Below are positions 53,768 through 61,597 of a stretch of DNA of 64,000 nucleotides, one piece after another. How positions within the stretch are numbered: the stretch's first letter is position 1; the number at the start of each line of letters is the position of its first letter. Origin of the DNA: Hyphomicrobium_A sp963817485 (GTDB taxonomy: Bacteria > Pseudomonadota > Alphaproteobacteria > Rhizobiales > Hyphomicrobiaceae); contig CAWFOR010000026.1 of the NCBI GenBank assembly GCA_963817485.1, forward strand, positions 124,001-188,000. Direction: 5' to 3'. The position numbers and the translations under genes are program-made. The notes beneath the pieces are model-generated. The model worked only from the letters and a program-made list of their open reading frames with translations, was not told where the DNA came from and ran no database searches.

Positions 53768-54214
53768 ATGCACACCTCTACCGCCTCACAGGCGCTTGTC
53801 CTCGCCGCGGCCTTGACGGCGCTCGGCTTTTTCGCTGCGGCCGCCGTCGCGGAAAGCACCAACGTCCCGACCAATGCCTACTACGATCGCGCGCTGACCG
53901 ACGACGAGAAGCGGGCGATCCAGGAGGAGGAGGCCGTCACGCCAAGCGACGGCAAGCCGTCGGTCCCTGCTCCGTCGGTGCAAGACATAATCCCCGATGC
54001 CGCCTTGCCCGCGCCCGCCGCAAACTCCGGCGCCGTGCCGAAGCCGAAGAACGAAGCCGAGGCCATCCTGCAGGATTCCAAGAAGTCCGTGCCGGTGACT
54101 AAGCAGGACTTCGACAATTGCATGCAGGCCTGGAGCCCGCAGACGCAGATGTCGAAATCCGAATGGGCCGCGAGCTGCCGCACGACGCTCAGCTACTTCC
54201 CCGAGAAGGACTGA
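53768..54214 (+). CDS. Hypothetical secreted protein
   Basis: A 148-residue protein I do not recognise. The signal peptide is MHTSTASQALVLAAALTALG followed by an Ala-rich stretch (cleaved near AVAES). The mature part has a Pro/Ala-rich low-complexity region and a short C-terminal unit with two Cys (DFDNCMQAWSPQTQMSKSEW and AASCRTTLSYFPEKD), perhaps a disulfide-linked helical hairpin. It precedes the Ntn hydrolase by 81 bp on the same strand. Confidence 0.7.
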   Translation: MHTSTASQALVLAAALTALGFFAAAAVAESTNVPTNAYYDRALTDDEKRAIQEEEAVTPSDGKPSVPAPSVQDIIPDAALPAPAANSGAVPKPKNEAEAILQDSKKSVPVTKQDFDNCMQAWSPQTQMSKSEWAASCRTTLSYFPEKD

Positions 54215-54295
54215 GCAGGCTGGCCTCGAAAGTGGCGGCGCCGGCTTTAGAGCTGCGCCGCCGAACCTGATCGAGACGCTTTTCGGAGAGATTCC

Positions 54296-55420
54296 ATGAC
54301 GCGCCCCATGCTGCGCCCCGCGACCCGCCGTGCCGCCGCCTGCCTCGCTGCCGGACTGCTGCTGACCGTGCCGGCGCTGGCCTGCACCGACGTACGCCTC
54401 ATCGCGGCCGACGGCACTCCCTTCACGGTGCGCACCATGGAGTTTGCCGCCGATCTCCAGAGCGATGCCGTGATTATGCCGCGCGGGCGCTCATTCACTT
54501 CGCCGGGCCCTAAGGCGAGCGGCCTCACCTGGACGTCGAAGTACGGCTACGTGTTTATGAGCGCCTACGGCCAGCCGGCGGTCACCGACGGGCTCAACGA
54601 GAAGGGTCTCGGCTTCGGCGCGCTCTACCTGCCGGGCGAGACTGAGTACGAGACGGTGAAGCCCGGCGAGGAAAGCCGCGCGCTCTCCAACATCCAGTTC
54701 GGGGCCTGGGCGCTGGGCAACTTCGCAACCGTGGACGAAGTGCGTGATGCGGTGAAGGACGTCCGCGTGTGGGCCGAGTTCGTGCCGCAGCTCGGCTCCT
54801 TCTCGCCGCTGCACTATTCGTTCCACGACGCTTCGGGCAAAAGCCTCGTCATCGAGTACGTCGGCGGCACCGTGCACGTCTACGACAACAAGATCGGCGT
54901 GTTGACCAACTCGCCGACCTACGAGTGGCACATGCAGAACCTGCGCAACTACGTCAACCTGACGGCCGAGAACGCTGCGCCCGTGAAGCTCGGCAACACG
55001 ACCTACGCCGGCACGGGCCAGGGCTCCGGCCTGCACGGGTTGCCCGGCGATCCCACCCCGCCCTCGCGCTTCGTCATGGCGGCGGCAACGTCCTACCTCG
55101 CCGACAAGCCGAAGGACGCGACCGCCGCGCTCACGCTCGCTCAGCACCTGATCGACCGCGTCGACATCCCCAAGGGGCTCGTGCGCGACTACTCGCAGGG
55201 CGGCAAGCCGATGGGCGACTACACGCAGTGGACCGTGTTCCGCGACCACGCCAACAAGGTCTATTTCTGGCGCAGCTACGACGACACCGGCCTCAAGTCG
55301 CTAGACCTGAAGACGGTAGATTTCTCCGCCGGGCAGCCGATGCGCAGCCTGCCAGTCAACAGCGCGAAGCAAGCGGTCGAGACGCTGTCGCAGGCGCAGT
55401 TCGGGGCCGTGACGCAATAG
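54296..55420 (+). CDS. Exported linear amide C-N hydrolase (choloylglycine hydrolase / penicillin V acylase family)
   Basis: A 374-residue Ntn hydrolase that cleaves linear amides such as bile salts, penicillin V or acyl-homoserine lactones; the substrate is unknown here. The signal peptide ends exactly before Cys30 (VPALAC), the catalytic N-terminal nucleophile. ACTDVRLIAADGTPFTVRTM, NEKGLGFGALYLPG and VLTNSPTYEWHMQNLRNYVN are family segments. It should act in the periplasm. Confidence 0.9.
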   Translation: MTRPMLRPATRRAAACLAAGLLLTVPALACTDVRLIAADGTPFTVRTMEFAADLQSDAVIMPRGRSFTSPGPKASGLTWTSKYGYVFMSAYGQPAVTDGLNEKGLGFGALYLPGETEYETVKPGEESRALSNIQFGAWALGNFATVDEVRDAVKDVRVWAEFVPQLGSFSPLHYSFHDASGKSLVIEYVGGTVHVYDNKIGVLTNSPTYEWHMQNLRNYVNLTAENAAPVKLGNTTYAGTGQGSGLHGLPGDPTPPSRFVMAAATSYLADKPKDATAALTLAQHLIDRVDIPKGLVRDYSQGGKPMGDYTQWTVFRDHANKVYFWRSYDDTGLKSLDLKTVDFSAGQPMRSLPVNSAKQAVETLSQAQFGAVTQ

Positions 55421-55504
55421 CCTCAGGCGGCCGGCTTTGCCTTCGCAGGGGCGCCGGGTAATAGTGTTACCCAGATCAGCTCTTGCGCCTGGGAGTGCGC
55501 GGCC

Positions 55505-56902
55505 TTGTCATTGCGCAGCCGCCTGCTTTTCTCGATCTTCGGTACGCTGCTCCTGAGCCTCGCGGCCGGGGCCGCGTTCACCTATTGGCACGCCGTCAAG
55601 AAGATCGAGACCGAGATGCAGGCCGCCATCGGGGTCGGCGGACGTTTTGCGCACAACGCGGTCGACGACGCCGAGGAGCCAATTAAGCCGGAGCGCCGCC
55701 TGCGCCTGCTCGTCGCCGACTTCGACGGCGATCGCCACCTGCGCGCTTCCCTGATCGTCGGCGGCAAGGTGGTGGGCATGTCGGATCTGGCCAAGCCCGA
55801 GAGCCCGGCGCCGGCGTGGTTCTACCGCCTGCTTGCCGGCGAACCGAAGGTGCTGAACGTCGAGCTGCCGCCGGTGTTTGCCGGCTACGGCAGTGTCGTG
55901 TTGCAGACCGACGCCAACAACGAGGTCGCCGAGGTGTGGAGCGACATCGGGTTGACGCTCACCGTGCTGACGATCTTCTGCGCGCTGGTGCTGGCCTTCG
56001 TCTACGTCACGCTGTCGAGCGCCATCCACCCCTTGCGCGACCTGACCGCGGCCTTCGCCCGCGTCGGCGATCGCGACTACCGCGAGCGCGTGCCCGAGCG
56101 CGGGCCCTACGAGCTCGTGCGCCTCTACCAGGGCTTCAATCAGATGGTGGAGGACCTGGCGCTCGCCGAAGCCCAGAACAAGCGCCTGCAGGAGCAGCTC
56201 GCCACCGTCCAGGACGAGGAGCGCGCCGACCTCGCCCGCGACCTGCACGACGAGATCGGGCCCATGCTGTTTGCCGCCGACGTCGATGCCGCCACCATCG
56301 AGCGCCTCGCGGAGCGCGGCGAGTACGGCGGCATTGCGCAGCGCGTCGGCATCATCCGCTCGGCCATCGGACAGATGCAGCGCCACGTGCGCGACATCCT
56401 CGGGCGCCTGCGCCCGGCCGTGCTGCTCGACGTGGGGCTCGCGCATGCCATCGACAATCTCGTGTCGTTCTGGGCCACGCACCGGCCCGGCCTCGCCTTT
56501 GACGTGCACGTGCCGGAGGAAGGCTTCGGCGAGCCCGTCGACGGCACCATCTATCGCGTGGTGCAGGAGAGCGTGTCGAACGCCGTGCGCCACGGCACCC
56601 CGGCGCGCATCGACATCGCGGTCGATGCCGGCGCTGACCGCGCGATCGCCATCCGCGTCAGCGACGACGGCGGCGGCCTCAAGGGCAGCGGGCGCCCAGG
56701 GAGTCCAGGGAGCCCGGGGGTTGGCCAGGGCGGCGGGTACGGCATCATCGGCATGAGCGAGCGGGTCGCGAGCCTCGGCGGCACGCTGGAAGTCAAGAAC
56801 CGTCCCGACGGCCGCGGCGTCGTGGTCGAGGCGCGCCTCCCGGCCCTCACAGCCACCCGCGCCGATCGCGCCGAGGCTCCACAAGAGATCGTGCTGCAAT
56901 GA
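55505..56902 (+). CDS. Sensor histidine kinase, NarX/DesK type (HisKA_3)
   Basis: A 465-residue inner-membrane sensor starting at a TTG. Two transmembrane helices (about 8-28 and 148-172) frame a periplasmic domain, followed by a HAMP linker (LSSAIHPLRDLTAAFARVGD). The HisKA_3 box RADLARDLHDEIGP has the phosphorylated His248, and the HATPase has VVQESVSNAVRHG and GGGYGIIGMSERVASLGG. It overlaps the response regulator by 4 bp. The architecture resembles MoxY/FlhS-like sensors of methylotrophs, but the signal is not known. Confidence 0.9.
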   Translation: MSLRSRLLFSIFGTLLLSLAAGAAFTYWHAVKKIETEMQAAIGVGGRFAHNAVDDAEEPIKPERRLRLLVADFDGDRHLRASLIVGGKVVGMSDLAKPESPAPAWFYRLLAGEPKVLNVELPPVFAGYGSVVLQTDANNEVAEVWSDIGLTLTVLTIFCALVLAFVYVTLSSAIHPLRDLTAAFARVGDRDYRERVPERGPYELVRLYQGFNQMVEDLALAEAQNKRLQEQLATVQDEERADLARDLHDEIGPMLFAADVDAATIERLAERGEYGGIAQRVGIIRSAIGQMQRHVRDILGRLRPAVLLDVGLAHAIDNLVSFWATHRPGLAFDVHVPEEGFGEPVDGTIYRVVQESVSNAVRHGTPARIDIAVDAGADRAIAIRVSDDGGGLKGSGRPGSPGSPGVGQGGGYGIIGMSERVASLGGTLEVKNRPDGRGVVVEARLPALTATRADRAEAPQEIVLQ

Positions 56903-57510
56903 AGATCCTGCTGGTCGACGATCATATCGTGGTGCGGGAGGGCGTGCGCCGGCTGCTGTCGGGGATGCAGGGCGCTTCCATCTTCGAGGCCGCCACCGGG
57001 CAGGAGGCGCTCGCCCTCTTCCGCAAGGAGAAGCCGGAGCTGGTGCTGCTCGATTTGAACCTCTCCGGCATCGGCGGGCTGGAGCTTTTGCGCCGGCTGC
57101 TCGCCGAGGACGAGAAGGTGCGCATCGTCGTCTTCTCCATGCACGCCGAGCCCGTGTACGCGGCGCGCGCGCTGCGGCTCGGGGCGCGCGGCTACGTCTC
57201 AAAGAGCGCCGGGGCGGATGAGCTCGTGACCGCGGTGAAGCGCGTTGCCGAGGGCGGCCGCTACGTCGAGCGCGAGATCGCGGGCGAATTGGCGTTTGCG
57301 CAGCTTTCCTCGGAGGACCCGCTGCAGCAGCTGTCGACGCGCGAGATCGAGATCCTGCGCCTGCTCGGCGAAGGCAACAGCCTGACCGAGATCGCGCAGG
57401 CGATCGGGGTTGCCTACAAGACGGTCGCCAACACCTGCTCCATCATCAAGAGCAAGCTCGGCGTCGAACGCACCGCCGACCTCATCCGCCTCTCGATGGA
57501 ACTGAAGTAG
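56899..57510 (+). CDS. Response regulator, NarL/FixJ family
   Basis: A 203-residue regulator. The receiver domain has the acidic pair DD (7-8), phospho-acceptor Asp52 in VLLDLNLSG, and Lys in GYVSKSAG. The C-terminal LuxR-type helix-turn-helix is LSTREIEILRLLGEGNSLTE followed by IAQAIGVAYKTVANTCSIIK. It is translated with the upstream kinase (ATGA overlap). The pair may regulate alcohol oxidation or respiration genes, judging only from nearby pqqA and sdh. Confidence 0.93.
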   Translation: MKILLVDDHIVVREGVRRLLSGMQGASIFEAATGQEALALFRKEKPELVLLDLNLSGIGGLELLRRLLAEDEKVRIVVFSMHAEPVYAARALRLGARGYVSKSAGADELVTAVKRVAEGGRYVEREIAGELAFAQLSSEDPLQQLSTREIEILRLLGEGNSLTEIAQAIGVAYKTVANTCSIIKSKLGVERTADLIRLSMELK

Positions 57511-57660
57511 GGATTCTTTTCCGCAACGTATGAGCCTTCGTGCCGGTGGCCCTCGGGTTAAGGCCGCCCGCGGACAGGGGAATGATTGCCAATTCGATCG
57601 GGAATAACTCCCATGGTCTCGGTTGCTCTCTCCGCCTAGCGTCCGGATGCCGCGCACTTG

Positions 57661-57714
57661 ACGCGGAAGGGAGCAAAAGCAGCTTCAGGGCCGCCTCCCT
57701 TCCGCGTATTTTTT
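57661..57714 (+). terminator. Strong intrinsic terminator with a 21-nt loop
   Basis: ACGCGGAAGGGAG (57661-57673) and CTCCCTTCCGCGT (57695-57707) pair perfectly and are followed by ATTTTTT. It lies 150 bp after the response regulator stop in a 309-bp gap (57511-57819). It ends that operon or belongs to a small RNA in the gap; no other feature is seen there. Confidence 0.8.
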
Positions 57715-57819
57715 GCGGGCAAAACTCCCACAGCCTCCATACTGCCGACCCGCCGCGAGCGGTAAGGTTCCCCCGAATCGGGAAGGGCCGACAGGCGTCT
57801 GGCCGTTGAAGGAGGTTTG

Positions 57820-58125
57820 ATGTCCATCCAACTCGGAACCATCACGGGCACGGCCGCCATCGTCGCAACCTTGGCCCTCGCAAGCCCGGCCGCGGCCATC
57901 AACTGCCGCAGCGGCACCCAGCTCATACAGGGCACCTGGATGGCGACGCCCTATTGCCAGGATGCCCTGCTGGCTCAGGTCGGGCGGGAGAGCGGCTACG
58001 CGGCCTCGCTCGAGAAGATCCGCAACAACCCCAATTACAAGAAAGAGCTTTGCCGCGGGGTGTTCACGGACATCCGCGTGACCGACACCTGCCTCGATGC
58101 CGGCGTGCCGGAGTGGCACCGCTAG
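57820..58125 (+). CDS. Hypothetical small secreted protein
   Basis: A 101-residue exported protein, not recognised. The ATG at 57820 follows a perfect GGAGG. The signal peptide ends near PAAA, and the mature part has four Cys (NCRSGT, PYCQDA, ELCRGV, DTCLDAG), probably two disulfides, with a YKKELCRGVFTDIRVTDTCL ending typical of small alphaproteobacterial periplasmic proteins. It is convergent with the Nudix gene. Confidence 0.75.
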   Translation: MSIQLGTITGTAAIVATLALASPAAAINCRSGTQLIQGTWMATPYCQDALLAQVGRESGYAASLEKIRNNPNYKKELCRGVFTDIRVTDTCLDAGVPEWHR

Positions 58126-58129
58126 CGCT

Positions 58130-58543
58130 CTAGCCGCGGGCCCTGAGCGTCACGGCATCGGCGATGATGTCGGCATGGTCGAACGCGAGCTTCTCGCGGC
58201 GCCAATCCTCGACCCATTCGGCCGCCGCGGCGTCGTCGCCCGCGGTCGGCTTGGCGGTGGCGACCTGCGCCAGATAGGCGACCGAGCAGGTATGCCCGCG
58301 GGGATCGCGCTTGGGATCGGAGTAGACGCCGACGAGCTTCAGCTCGCGCACATCGATCCCAGTCTCTTCCTTGAGCTCGCGGCGGCAGGCATCCTCGACC
58401 GTCTCGCCGACCTCGACGAACCCGCCTGGTAGTGCGTAATCGCCCTCGAACGGCGGACGGCCGCGCCGGATGAGCAGCACGCGGTCCTGGCTGTCAAAGA
58501 CGACGCAGTCGGCTGTGAGCGCAGGTGTCTCGGGTCGGGCCAT
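58130..58543 (-). CDS. Nudix hydrolase
   Basis: A 137-residue Nudix pyrophosphohydrolase (ADP-ribose pyrophosphatase-like). The Nudix box GGFVEVGETVEDACRRELKE followed by ETGI matches GX5EX7REUXEEXGU, and the preceding RRGRPPFEGDYALPGGF is typical of the ADPR/ADP-sugar group. The substrate is not determinable. The gap 58544-58999 upstream (456 bp) shows no gene or RNA I can support and presumably holds this gene's promoter. Confidence 0.9.
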   Translation of the reverse strand: MARPETPALTADCVVFDSQDRVLLIRRGRPPFEGDYALPGGFVEVGETVEDACRRELKEETGIDVRELKLVGVYSDPKRDPRGHTCSVAYLAQVATAKPTAGDDAAAAEWVEDWRREKLAFDHADIIADAVTLRARG

Positions 58544-58999
58544 GGCGGGATCCTGGATGCAGGTGGGGCGAGGTGCGTCTTGAGCATAAGACGGGTTGGA
58601 GCCGGGGTCTCTCGCGTCGACCCCGAGCGCAGAAACTTATCCTCGCAGGCTGCGCCGGCGCCTAGCTTTGAGCGTTCCGCCTCGAGAAGAGGATGCGGCC
58701 GCGAGCTGGGCGGTTGCGGAGGCGGAGGCCGCAAAGACTGGAACTCGGTGCCCTTCAGCTGGACCGAGCGCAACCCGCCGGCTCGGTGGTCGTTGTGCAT
58801 CCGGATGCGGCGGCGGGCGGCGAAGGCCGCTTTCACTCGACCGGAACGGCACTTGCCGCCCGTCCCCTCATCGATATGACGGGATTGCGCTTCTCCAGAT
58901 TGTTTTCAACACGCCTTTGTCGCGCTGCGTCGCCGCGGGCGCACATGGCGGCCGACGAAATGACGTAAGATCGCGGGCGGCCGTAGGGCGAGGGGCGGA
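58544..58999. other. Non-coding stretch, nothing recognised
   Basis: 456 bp between the divergent Nudix gene and the hypothetical gene at 59000. Several overlapping open frames exist on both strands, but all are Arg/Pro-rich in the manner of out-of-frame GC-rich DNA and none has a convincing ribosome site or family signature. No repeat or hairpin stood out. Confidence 0.5.
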
Positions 59000-59644
59000 A
59001 TGCGAAGCCGGTTTTCGAAAGGGGCGGGAGGTCCGGCAGGGGCTGCGAGCAAACCCGCCGCGCGCCAGCCCGTACCCGAGGGCGAGACCCGGCTCGCGCC
59101 CGATCCCTTCACCGCCGTGCTGCCCGCACTTGCCGCGCTCGGCGCCATCGCCTCCATCGCCACCATCAACTGGGCGGCGCAGGAGCGCACGCCTGATCGC
59201 GCCAAGTCGAAGCGCAAAGCCGGCACGGCACTGCGCGACCTCGAGACCTGCTGCCTCGGGCTGCAGGAGATTTTCCGCCGCTTCCAGCGCAACCCCAAGC
59301 TGTTTGCCGGCGAGGGCGCGCCGGCCTCCTCGCCGTTGAAGTTCGGCGTGCATGGGCCGCGCGTCGGCAGCGATGCCGCCCGCCTGTTCCAGCAGCTCAT
59401 GAACGACGTCGCCTCGATGCTGGTGCTCGCCTCCCAGAACGCCTTCGACGTGATGAGCGCGGTCGAGGATGGCGAGATCAACCCGCCCGAGGAGCTGTTT
59501 TTCGGCTTCGGCGAGCAGCAGGAGCGCTTGAACAAGCTGATCCAGACGCGCGCAACGCTGAAGGCCTCCGTCGATACCGGAGCGGAGGTGGCGGTCGCGC
59601 TCACCGAGCTCGTGCGCGCCCTGAAGAAGCACCGCGTCGAGTAG
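59000..59644 (+). CDS. Hypothetical protein, mostly helical, one membrane segment
   Basis: A 214-residue protein I do not recognise. After a basic Gly/Ala/Pro-rich start there is a probable membrane helix (AVLPALAALGAIASIATI, about 39-56), then an Arg/Lys stretch and a helical cytoplasmic or periplasmic domain containing DLETCCLGLQEIFRRFQ, LFQQLMNDVASMLVLASQ and a Glu-rich segment (EDGEINPPEELFFGFGEQQE). It is 110 bp before sdhB on the same strand. A purine-rich ribosome site (GAGGGGCGGA) supports the ATG at 59000. Confidence 0.7.
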   Translation: MRSRFSKGAGGPAGAASKPAARQPVPEGETRLAPDPFTAVLPALAALGAIASIATINWAAQERTPDRAKSKRKAGTALRDLETCCLGLQEIFRRFQRNPKLFAGEGAPASSPLKFGVHGPRVGSDAARLFQQLMNDVASMLVLASQNAFDVMSAVEDGEINPPEELFFGFGEQQERLNKLIQTRATLKASVDTGAEVAVALTELVRALKKHRVE

Positions 59645-59754
59645 GACGCTTTGCTCAGAGGTTGCGGGCGGATGCGGCCGTTGACAGGGGCAACGCCGGG
59701 GCTTCATGTGGGGCCGCACACGCCAACCGCCCCAGCGAAGAAAGCCAGTGCCCG

Positions 59755-60534
59755 ATGGTTCACTTCACGCTTCCCCGCAACTCCAAAGTCGAAGCCGGCA
59801 AGACCTGGAACCGCCCCGAGGGCGGCGGCGACTGGAAGGAGTTTCGCATCTACCGCTGGGACCCGGACGGTGAGGGAAACCCGCGCCTCGATACCTATTG
59901 GGTCGACACCGCCCGTTGCGGGCCGATGGTCCTCGACGCGCTGATCAAGATCAAGAACGAGATCGACCCCACGCTCACCTTCCGCCGCTCCTGCCGCGAG
60001 GGCATCTGCGGCTCGTGCTCCATGAACATCGACGGCACCAACACGCTCGCCTGCCTCAAGGGTTTTGAGGACATCAAGGGGGCGGTGAAGGTCTACCCGC
60101 TGCCGCACATGCAGGTGGTCAAGGACCTCGTGCCCGACCTGACCAACTTCTACGCCCAGCACCGCCTAATCGAGCCCTGGCTCAAGACCGATACGCCGGC
60201 CCCGCCGAAGGAGTGGCGCCAGTCGCACGCCGACCGCGAGAAGCTCGACGGCCTCTACGAGTGCATCCTGTGCGCCTGCTGCTCCACCTCGTGCCCGAGC
60301 TACTGGTGGAACCAGGACCGCTACCTCGGCCCGGCGGCGCTGCTGCAGGCGTTCCGCTGGGTCAGCGACTCGCGCGACGAGGCGACCGGTGAGCGGCTCG
60401 ATACGCTGGAGGACCCGTTCCGCCTCTACCGCTGCCACACAATCCTCAATTGCACCAAGGCCTGCCCGAAGGGGCTCAACCCGGCCAAGGCCATCGCCGA
60501 GCTGAAGAAGCTGATGGTGGAGCGCCGCGTCTGA
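59755..60534 (+). CDS. sdhB: Succinate dehydrogenase iron-sulfur subunit
   Basis: SdhB passes electrons from FAD to quinone through three Fe-S clusters. The 259 residues start MVHFTLPRNSKVEAGKTW. The [2Fe-2S] ligands are in SCREGICGSCSMN, and the [4Fe-4S]/[3Fe-4S] ligands in CILCACCSTSCPSYWW and CHTILNCTKACPKG. The gene is intact but stands apart from sdhCDA by about 8 kb with unrelated genes between, so it is probably transcribed from its own promoter or with the hypothetical gene upstream. Confidence 0.97.
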   Translation: MVHFTLPRNSKVEAGKTWNRPEGGGDWKEFRIYRWDPDGEGNPRLDTYWVDTARCGPMVLDALIKIKNEIDPTLTFRRSCREGICGSCSMNIDGTNTLACLKGFEDIKGAVKVYPLPHMQVVKDLVPDLTNFYAQHRLIEPWLKTDTPAPPKEWRQSHADREKLDGLYECILCACCSTSCPSYWWNQDRYLGPAALLQAFRWVSDSRDEATGERLDTLEDPFRLYRCHTILNCTKACPKGLNPAKAIAELKKLMVERRV

Positions 60535-60588
60535 AGCATCGCGGCCATGCGGCAGGGGATCAACGTCAACGTCCGGAGCTAGCGGAAC

Positions 60589-60972
60589 ATGCTCGATCAC
60601 ATCGGATTTGGGGTCGCCGACTTCAAACGCTCCAAGGCGTTCTACACCCAGGCGCTGGCCCCGCTCGGCTATAAGCTCGTGATGCAGGTTTCGTTGTCGG
60701 AGGACGGCGAGGACGGATATGCCGGCTTCGGCGAAGACCGGCCGCACTTCTGGATCGGCACCGGAAAGCCGCTGCAATCGCGGCTGCACGTCGCCTTCGC
60801 GGCAAAGACCCGGGCCGAGGTGCGGGCGTTCTACGAGGCGGCGATTGCCGCCGGCGGTATAGACAACGGGCCCCCGGGCCTGCGCCCGCACTACCACGAG
60901 AACTACTATGGAGCCTTCATCCTCGACCCCGACGGGCACAACATTGAGGCCGTGAACCACCTTCCCGAGTGA
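60589..60972 (+). CDS. VOC/glyoxalase family protein
   Basis: A 127-residue vicinal-oxygen-chelate fold protein (glyoxalase/bleomycin resistance/dioxygenase superfamily). It has MLDHIGFGVADFKRSKAFYT at the N-terminus with metal ligand His4, HVAFAAKTRAEVRAFY in the middle and the terminal Glu ligand in DPDGHNIEAVNH. The reaction is unknown. It starts 54 bp after sdhB. Confidence 0.88.
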   Translation: MLDHIGFGVADFKRSKAFYTQALAPLGYKLVMQVSLSEDGEDGYAGFGEDRPHFWIGTGKPLQSRLHVAFAAKTRAEVRAFYEAAIAAGGIDNGPPGLRPHYHENYYGAFILDPDGHNIEAVNHLPE

Positions 60973-61017
60973 AATCGGCGTGGCCTATTCCGGCACTATT
61001 CCGGCCCCAAAAAGAGA

Positions 61018-61051
61018 AAGACCGGCGGCGCGATACGCGGCCACCGGTCTT
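61018..61051 (-). terminator. Hairpin terminator between VOC and histone-like genes
   Basis: AAGACCGG (61018-61025) pairs with CCGGTCTT (61044-61051), extended by partly paired GC sequence. On the minus strand a CTTTTT tract follows (about 61014-61009). It ends the histone-like gene and may act in both directions. Confidence 0.6.
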
Positions 61052-61141
61052 GAAGGAGATGGTATCGGCGGGTGCTATGAGGCCCGCTTGCCGTCCTGCA
61101 TCACGCGCTTCAGCCAGGCTAACTGCGCATGATCGGCTGCG

Positions 61142-61288
61142 TTAGGCAGCCCGACGCGTCTTCTTCGCCGCCTTGCGGGCGGTCTTGCGAACGCTCTTGC
61201 GAGCGGTCTTGCGTGCGGCCGGCTTCTTGGCGGCGGCACGACGAGCCGGCGCCTTCTTCACTTTCCGTTTCACTGCCCTCTTAGCCAT
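61142..61288 (-). CDS. Histone H1-like Lys/Arg/Ala-rich small protein
   Basis: A 48-residue, extremely basic peptide (MAKRAVKRKVKKAPARRAAA, then KKPAARKTARKSVRKTARKA and AKKTRRAA). The repeated KTARK/KSVRK units resemble the C-terminal domain of histone H1 and bacterial H1-like proteins, so it probably binds DNA or RNA non-specifically in the nucleoid. A purine-rich ribosome site (AGAGGGA) precedes the ATG. It has no neighbour in operon and is followed by a hairpin terminator. The start lies at the edge of an AT-rich regulatory stretch. Confidence 0.78.
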   Translation of the reverse strand: MAKRAVKRKVKKAPARRAAAKKPAARKTARKSVRKTARKAAKKTRRAA

Positions 61289-61325
61289 TTGAGTCATCCC
61301 TCTTTCTGGTTTGCTATCTCTCTCG

Positions 61326-61375
61326 TTCGAAGTTTCGAATCACCTTCGAACAAAAAAATCATGTGCAAGTTCGAA
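61326..61375. promoter_or_regulatory. Cluster of four TTCGAA palindromes upstream of the histone-like gene
   Basis: TTCGAA occurs at 61326, 61334, 61345 and 61370 within an unusually AT-rich stretch for this genome (gap 61289-61597). The clustering suggests an operator array or promoter region for the histone-like gene. No regulator can be named, and nothing else is seen in the gap. Confidence 0.45.
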
Positions 61376-61597
61376 GATTTTGTTGACATCAAATTGCTAT
61401 TTACACGTCGCAACACCGCGCATTCCAACAAACCTGTTGCGCGAAATCATCATTTTTCTCGTGTTTCTAATGCAGTGGCTCGTTGTCTGCATATTCCGCA
61501 TCCGCTTTTCGCGAAAGCGCGCGAGCGCAATTGAGAGAGTTGCGCGCGCGAAATGCGGATGCGTGTCGAGCGGTGCCGCGGCTTTAGGTGCAATGCA

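Noticed and set aside
53467..53773. Minus-strand open frames between pqqA and the next gene
   Set aside because: They lack ribosome sites and homology, overlap hairpins and probable promoter sequence, and look like chance frames.
58596..59339. 247-codon plus-strand open frame upstream of and into the hypothetical gene at 59000
   Set aside because: It overlaps the better-supported gene in another frame, and its composition is Arg/Pro-rich without a signature.
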